Shown here piece after piece: positions 1 through 5,251 of a stretch of DNA of 5,251 bases. Under the pieces are notes generated by a model. The model was not told where the DNA came from, ran no database searches, and saw nothing but the letters and a program-made list of their open reading frames with translations. The stretch is from the NCBI GenBank assembly GCA_022827165.1, contig JAJDTN010000224.1, positions 1 through 5,251 of the forward strand. Direction: 5' to 3'. The stretch's first letter is position 1. Every line of letters begins with the position of its first letter. The position numbers and the translations under genes are program-made. This DNA is from Candidatus Latescibacterota bacterium. Its GTDB lineage: Bacteria; Latescibacterota; UBA2968; UBA8231.

Positions 1-1950
<1,950 letters not shown>

Positions 1951-1973
1951 CGGATTCTCTGAGGTGGGAGTGG

Positions 1974-2004
1974 CGGTTCCGGGAGGGAAAGCGGATCGGA
2001 ACCG
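1974..2004. repeat. Inverted repeat in the aceE leader, candidate operator or leader hairpin
   Basis: Perfect 8-base arms, CGGTTCCG at 1974-1981 and CGGAACCG at 1997-2004, are separated by 15 bases. The dyad lies 24-54 bases upstream of the aceE start codon, just downstream of the best aceE promoter candidate. It could bind a dimeric regulator or fold in the mRNA leader. In E. coli the GntR-family repressor PdhR binds just downstream of the pdh promoter, so the location is suggestive, but the sequence does not match the PdhR consensus. The role is inferred. Confidence 0.4.
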
Positions 2005-2012
2005 GAATGAGT

Positions 2013-2041
2013 AAAATAAGGAAAGCCGCCCGGAGGGCCAA
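2013..2041 (-). promoter_or_regulatory. Candidate sigma70-like promoter for aceE
   Basis: On the minus strand a -35-like TTGGCC (2041-2036) is followed, after exactly 17 bases, by a -10-like TATTTT (2018-2013). Each matches four of six consensus bases. This is the only A/T-rich patch in the window. Transcription would start near 2006, giving a leader of about 56 bases. The -35 coincides with the loop of the adjacent hairpin. The same patch also contains TAAAAT on the plus strand (2012-2017), which could be a -10 for the DUF4159 gene, but no -35 is visible there. Confidence 0.35.
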
Positions 2042-2051
2042 CTCCGGCGGC
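2013..2051 (-). terminator. Terminator-like GC hairpin with T-rich tail, upstream of aceE
   Basis: Arms at 2025-2035 (GCCGCC, one bulged C, GGAG) and 2042-2051 (CTCCGGCGGC) form a 10-bp stem with one bulge around a six-base loop. Read on the minus strand, the stem runs directly into TTTCCTTATTTT, the layout of an intrinsic terminator. It ends about 75 bases before the aceE start codon and points into that gene. It could block antisense transcription coming through the DUF4159 gene or act as a leader attenuator. For plus-strand transcripts it would instead be a 5' UTR hairpin. Confidence 0.45.
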
Positions 2052-2071
2052 CCCCCTGCCTCGCCCCGGGG

Positions 2072-2077
2072 AGGAGG
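2072..2077 (+). promoter_or_regulatory. Shine-Dalgarno site of the DUF4159 gene
   Basis: AGGAGG ends 12 bases before the ATG at 2090, longer than the usual 5-9. A second purine run, AGAGGA (2083-2088), lies one base before the ATG and is too close to act alone. The strong site supports 2090 as the start. It sits inside the perfect palindrome GGAGGCCTCC (2073-2082) and can also pair with GCCTC at 2058-2062. Confidence 0.5.
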
Positions 2078-2089
2078 CCTCCAGAGGAC

Positions 2090-3883
2090 ATGAACGAGGG
2101 ACCCCGCAAGCCCCGCCGCCGCCCCGGCCTGCGCCTCTCGGGCAGCCTGCTCCTCTCCCTGATCCTGCACCTTGCGGTGCTGCTGACCATCGACGACTGG
2201 CGCCGCGGCGAGCGCGAGTCCGAGGCCTTCCGCGCCCGTCTGAGCCAGGTCCTGCGCTTCGAGCCCGAGCGTTTCACCGCCGCCGGCCCGGAGGAGGTCC
2301 GGCCGAGGACCGAGATGGAGTACCGGCCGTCCGGGCTCCTGCCCCGCCCGCGGCTCGAGGAGCCGTCGCTGCCGCACCGGCCGGCGCCGGCGCCGGACGC
2401 CCCCGTGGCCCTGAGTTCCTTCGATATCGCCGCGCGGGCCGACAGCTTCCGGTCCGAGACCGAGCCCGACCTCGTCAGGTCCCTGGCCGCCGCCCAGGCC
2501 CTCGGGGACTCGATCCGCCGCCAGTCCCTCGACCTGATGCGCATCTGGGACCTGGCGCAGGGCCGCGAGCGGGCGATCGTCCGCTCCGACCCCGACAACC
2601 GCCGGCACATGACCGGCTTCGTCAACCTGACGCGGGTCTTCACCCGCGGCGCCGGCGGCGGACGCGGCCTGGACCACCTGTCCCGCTTCATGCGCGACCG
2701 CACCTCGCTGCTGACGCGGGTGCGGCCCGAGACCGTCCACTACTTCACCGGCCGCGAGCTGCTGAGGGACCCCATCCACTTCCTGGTGCAGGGCGAAGGC
2801 CTGCCGACGGTCGGGGACTGGCCGCGGCTGCAGCTCTCCCCGGAGGAGAGGGCGCTCCTGGAGGAGTACCTGCGCGGCGGCGGCCTGCTCTACATCGAGG
2901 GGGGCGGACTGTTCCTGAAAGAGGCCGTGACCCTCCTGCGCGAGCTCCTTCCGGAGGCCCCGGGGATCCGGCCGGTCCCGTCGGAGCACCCCGTCTACCA
3001 CTCGTTCTACACCTTCCCCGGCGGCTTTCCCGGCGAGGACAAGGAGCGCTGGGACTATCTGAAGGACCTCAGGCAGTCGTGGAGCTACCCGACGCCGGAG
3101 CTTCCGGCTCCCCCGCCGCCGCCCAACATCGATCCCGAGCTGGTGGACCCCGCCGAGGGCGTCCGGCGCAACGGCCTGTGGGGCGTCTCCCTCGGCGACA
3201 CCCTGGTGGCCATCGTCAGCGACCTGCCCCTCCACGCCGCCTGGTCGGAGATGGCCGATGAGGACGAGCCGGCGGAGGAGGGGGAGGAGCCGCCGCCGCC
3301 GAGCTGGTCGGGACCGGCGCTGGTGGCCGGGGTCAACCTGGTCGTCCACGCCCTCACCCGGACCGGGACCCTCGCCAGCCGCCAGGAGCAGCCGGCCTGG
3401 TTCCGCAACCGGCCGCGGGTGGCCGCCGCCGGCGTCCTGCCCTTGGGCGACCCGGCCGCCCTGGCCGAGGCCTCCGAGGTGGACCCGGCCCTGGAGGACG
3501 CCCTCGACGGCTCGGTGGCGGTGCTGCGCTCTCCCCTGGGCGAGAGCTTCGGCCCCGGGGGGATCTCGGTGCGCATCGACGGCCGCTACCGGATCGACCT
3601 GCTGCGCCCGGACCTGCAGGGGGTGGTGCTCCACAACCTCGCCGCCGGAACCCACTGGATCGAGGTCGAGCACCGGGGGGTGAAGGAGGGCCTGGAGGTG
3701 CGGCTCCGGGGAGGGAGGGTGGCCACCGTGACCTTCGGAATCAGCCGCCTCGCCATGCTGTGGCGGGTGAGGCTCGAGGTCCAGCCCGACCAGGTGTTTC
3801 CGGAGGCCTGGAGGCGGTCGTTCTCCGACCTGCTCCTCGAGGAGGACTTCCTTCAGGAGGGCGAGGCCCCCGCCCTCGACTGA
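2090..3883 (+). CDS. Membrane-anchored DUF4159 protein with TonB-like N-terminus and PEGA-like C-terminus
   Basis: A 597-residue protein of unknown function. A basic N-terminus (KPRRRPGLR) precedes one transmembrane segment, residues about 18-34, with no clear cleavage site, so the remainder should be periplasmic. The segment contains LLSLILHLAVL, closely resembling TonB's anchor, including the S-x-x-x-H pair (Ser23, His27) that in TonB couples to ExbB/ExbD. A charged, Pro-rich stretch (about 57-106) resembles a periplasmic spanner. Residues about 174-424 look like DUF4159 (PF13709): VNLTRVF near its start, LSPEERALLEEYLRGGGLLYIEGG, the EHPVYHSFY core, IVSDLPLHAAW, and a final AGVNLVVHALT. 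DUF4159 has an amidotransferase-like fold but no assigned activity. Residues about 492-551 (ISVRIDGRY, then NLAAGTHWIEVEHRG and GGRVATVTFG) resemble a PEGA-type beta domain. Two inserts, one Pro-rich and one acidic, interrupt DUF4159. The gene is monocistronic between opposite-strand neighbours. The domain call is by recall of family patterns; the function is not known. Confidence 0.85.
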   Translation: MNEGPRKPRRRPGLRLSGSLLLSLILHLAVLLTIDDWRRGERESEAFRARLSQVLRFEPERFTAAGPEEVRPRTEMEYRPSGLLPRPRLEEPSLPHRPAPAPDAPVALSSFDIAARADSFRSETEPDLVRSLAAAQALGDSIRRQSLDLMRIWDLAQGRERAIVRSDPDNRRHMTGFVNLTRVFTRGAGGGRGLDHLSRFMRDRTSLLTRVRPETVHYFTGRELLRDPIHFLVQGEGLPTVGDWPRLQLSPEERALLEEYLRGGGLLYIEGGGLFLKEAVTLLRELLPEAPGIRPVPSEHPVYHSFYTFPGGFPGEDKERWDYLKDLRQSWSYPTPELPAPPPPPNIDPELVDPAEGVRRNGLWGVSLGDTLVAIVSDLPLHAAWSEMADEDEPAEEGEEPPPPSWSGPALVAGVNLVVHALTRTGTLASRQEQPAWFRNRPRVAAAGVLPLGDPAALAEASEVDPALEDALDGSVAVLRSPLGESFGPGGISVRIDGRYRIDLLRPDLQGVVLHNLAAGTHWIEVEHRGVKEGLEVRLRGGRVATVTFGISRLAMLWRVRLEVQPDQVFPEAWRRSFSDLLLEEDFLQEGEAPALD

Positions 3884-3890
3884 AGGAGAC

Positions 3891-3910
3891 GGGGCGGCCG
3901 AAGCCGCCCC
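3891..3910. terminator. Shared hairpin terminator between convergent genes
   Basis: A perfect 8-bp GC stem (GGGGCGGC at 3891-3898, GCCGCCCC at 3903-3910) encloses a four-base loop. It sits in the 33-base gap between the DUF4159 stop and the transporter stop. In the transporter transcript the loop reads C(UUCG)G, an exceptionally stable tetraloop common in bacterial terminators; in the plus-strand transcript it reads CGAA. Neither side has a clear T-run, so it may work with Rho or mainly protect 3' ends. Confidence 0.6.
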
Positions 3911-3916
3911 GCGCTC

Positions 3917-5251
3917 TCAGCGATAGACCTTCATCTCGCCGCGCTGCAGCCGCCCCCAGTACTCGTTCAGCGTCGCCTTGATCTGCCGGCTCAGCAGCAC
4001 CCCGCCGAGGATGTTGGGGAAGGCCATCCCCAGAATCATCATGTCCGAGAAGCCGATGACGTTGCCCAGGGTGACCACCGATCCGGCGAAGACGAAGAAC
4101 ACGAAGATCAGGCGGTAGATGAGGACGGAGCCCTGGCCGAAGAGGTACTCCCAGGCGCGCTCGCCGTAGTAGGACCAGGAGATCATCGTCGAGTAGGCGA
4201 AGAGCAGGACCGCCACGGCCAGCACGTACCGGGCCCCGGGGATGAAGGAGTCGAAGGCGGCGGCGGTCATGCGCACGCCGACGATGCTGCCGCCCCCCGA
4301 CTGGAACTCGGGCTGCTCGAAGACGCCGGTGATGGTGCAGACCAGCGCCGTCATCAGGCAGATGACGATGGTGTCGATGAAGGGGCCGATCATGGCCACC
4401 ATGCCCTCGCGCGCGGGCTCGTCGGTCTTGGCCGCGGCGTGGGCGAAGGCGGCCGAGCCGAGGCCGGCCTCGTTGGAGAAAGCGGCGCGCCGGACGCCCA
4501 TGACGAGGACCCCGAGGAAGCCGCCGTACATCGCCGGACCGGTGAAGGCGTCGGAGACGATCCGCGCGAGGGTGGCCGGCACCGCCTGGATGTTCCACAC
4601 GATGATGAAGATCGCGGTGATGGCGTAGAGCAGGCACATGCCGGGGACGATCCGCGACGTCACCCGGCCGATGCGGCGGATGCCGCCGATGATGACCAGG
4701 GCCACGAGGCCGGCCATGATCAGGCCCATGACCCAGTTGTAGCTCTTGAACCAGGGCGACACGGTGGCGAGGATCTCGAGGGTCTGGTTGGCCTGGAACA
4801 TGTTGCCGCCCCCGAGGGAGCCGCCGATGGTGAGGAAGGCGAAGATCACCGCCAGGGTGCGGCCGAACTGGGCCAGGCCGATCGTCGCCAGCCCCTTCTC
4901 CAGGTAGTACATCGGTCCGCCGGAGACGCGGCCGTCGGGGTGGACGTTGCGGTACATCACCGCCAGGGTGCAGGAAGCGAGCTTGGAGGACATGCCGATG
5001 AGGGCTGTGAGGAGCATCCAGAACACGGCCCCGGGACCGCCGACGCAGACGGCGATGGAGACGCCGGCGATGTTGCCGACGCCGATCGTCGCCGACAGGG
5101 CGCAGGTGATGGCCTGGAAGTGGGAGATCTCGCCCGGGTCGTCGGGGTTGTCGTAGCGCCCGCGGATGATGTCGATGGAGTGCTTGAAGCCGCGGATCGA
5201 CAGCCAGCCGAAGTAGAAGCTGAAGTAGACGCCGCCGGCCACGAGGACGGC
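3917..5251 (-). CDS. AGCS-family sodium/alanine (glycine) symporter (5'-truncated by window edge)
   Basis: Inner-membrane secondary transporter of the alanine/glycine:cation symporter family (PF01235), which imports small neutral amino acids with sodium or protons. The visible 444 residues are open to the right edge; family proteins are about 450-550 residues, so roughly 20-60 N-terminal residues are missing. Seen in order (numbered from 5251): TIGVGNIAGV at 55-64; the signature GGPGAVFWML at 71-80; GGPMYYLEKGL at 111-121; GGGNMFQANQT at 147-157; RRAAFSNEAGLGSA at 254-267; EGMVAMIGPFIDTI at 282-295; FAYSTMISWSYYGERAWEYLFG at 351-372, quoted as FAYSTMISWSYYGE plus RAWEYLFG. Multiple hydrophobic segments run throughout. 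The usual Trp after FWM is Leu80, and the usual Glu in the AECTLA stretch is Ser93, probably subfamily differences. The GTG at 5242 lies inside the first visible membrane helix and is not the real start. The gene is convergent with DUF4159. The substrate is inferred from the family. Confidence 0.94.
   Translation of the reverse strand, partial: AVLVAGGVYFSFYFGWLSIRGFKHSIDIIRGRYDNPDDPGEISHFQAITCALSATIGVGNIAGVSIAVCVGGPGAVFWMLLTALIGMSSKLASCTLAVMYRNVHPDGRVSGGPMYYLEKGLATIGLAQFGRTLAVIFAFLTIGGSLGGGNMFQANQTLEILATVSPWFKSYNWVMGLIMAGLVALVIIGGIRRIGRVTSRIVPGMCLLYAITAIFIIVWNIQAVPATLARIVSDAFTGPAMYGGFLGVLVMGVRRAAFSNEAGLGSAAFAHAAAKTDEPAREGMVAMIGPFIDTIVICLMTALVCTITGVFEQPEFQSGGGSIVGVRMTAAAFDSFIPGARYVLAVAVLLFAYSTMISWSYYGERAWEYLFGQGSVLIYRLIFVFFVFAGSVVTLGNVIGFSDMMILGMAFPNILGGVLLSRQIKATLNEYWGRLQRGEMKVYR

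Noticed and set aside
2376..2398. GGCGCC-type short tandem repeat
   Set aside because: It encodes a Pro-Ala stretch in the linker of the DUF4159 protein; simple codon-biased low complexity rather than a repeat element.
3085..3683. Shorter open frames on both strands inside the DUF4159 gene (minus 3085-3576, plus 3258-3683)
   Set aside because: Arg/Pro/Ser-rich translations with no domain and no ribosome site; explained by the absence of A/T-rich stop codons.
3741..4637. A 298-codon open frame on the minus strand in another frame
   Set aside because: It overlaps most of the transporter gene, whose frame shows conserved AGCS motifs; the alternative product is Arg/His/Pro-rich noise.
5240..5242. 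GTG as the start codon of the transporter
   Set aside because: It falls within a hydrophobic helix, the frame stays open to 5251 (Ala-Val-Leu), and family members have more residues upstream; the real start is outside the window.

Overview
The window comes from a very GC-rich bacterial genome (visibly about two thirds G+C or more, with strong G/C third-position bias). It holds three protein genes and almost no spare DNA. The middle protein starts with a TonB-like inner-membrane anchor, which points to a Gram-negative (two-membrane) bacterium. The homodimeric-type pyruvate dehydrogenase E1, the DUF4159 protein and the AGCS transporter are together compatible with Acidobacteriota, Myxococcota, Gemmatimonadota or related candidate phyla, but nothing here fixes the lineage.

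Layout. Positions 1-1950 (minus strand) encode the first 650 residues of pyruvate dehydrogenase E1 (aceE); its 3' end lies off the left edge. Positions 1951-2089 are a 139-base divergent intergenic region. It carries a dyad (1974-2004), the only A/T-rich patch in the window (about 2006-2024) and a strong GC hairpin (2025-2051). Read towards aceE, the hairpin plus its T-rich tail looks like an intrinsic terminator, and it also overlaps a promoter-like pair of hexamers. Positions 2090-3883 (plus strand) encode a 597-residue protein with a TonB-like SxxxH transmembrane anchor, a Pro-rich linker, a DUF4159 domain and a PEGA-like C-terminal domain. Positions 3884-3916 form a 33-base convergent gap with a perfect 8-bp hairpin, the probable shared terminator. 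Positions 3917-5251 (minus strand) encode an AGCS-family sodium/alanine-type symporter whose N-terminus lies off the right edge.

How the genes relate. The central gene is transcribed alone between two genes on the opposite strand, so no operon partner reveals its function. AceE (pyruvate to acetyl-CoA) and an alanine/glycine-type importer could both serve use of alanine-derived pyruvate, but adjacency alone is weak evidence. The most unusual item is the central protein: a TonB-type anchor joined to DUF4159 instead of the usual TonB C-terminal domain. The second is the compact regulatory region in front of aceE.
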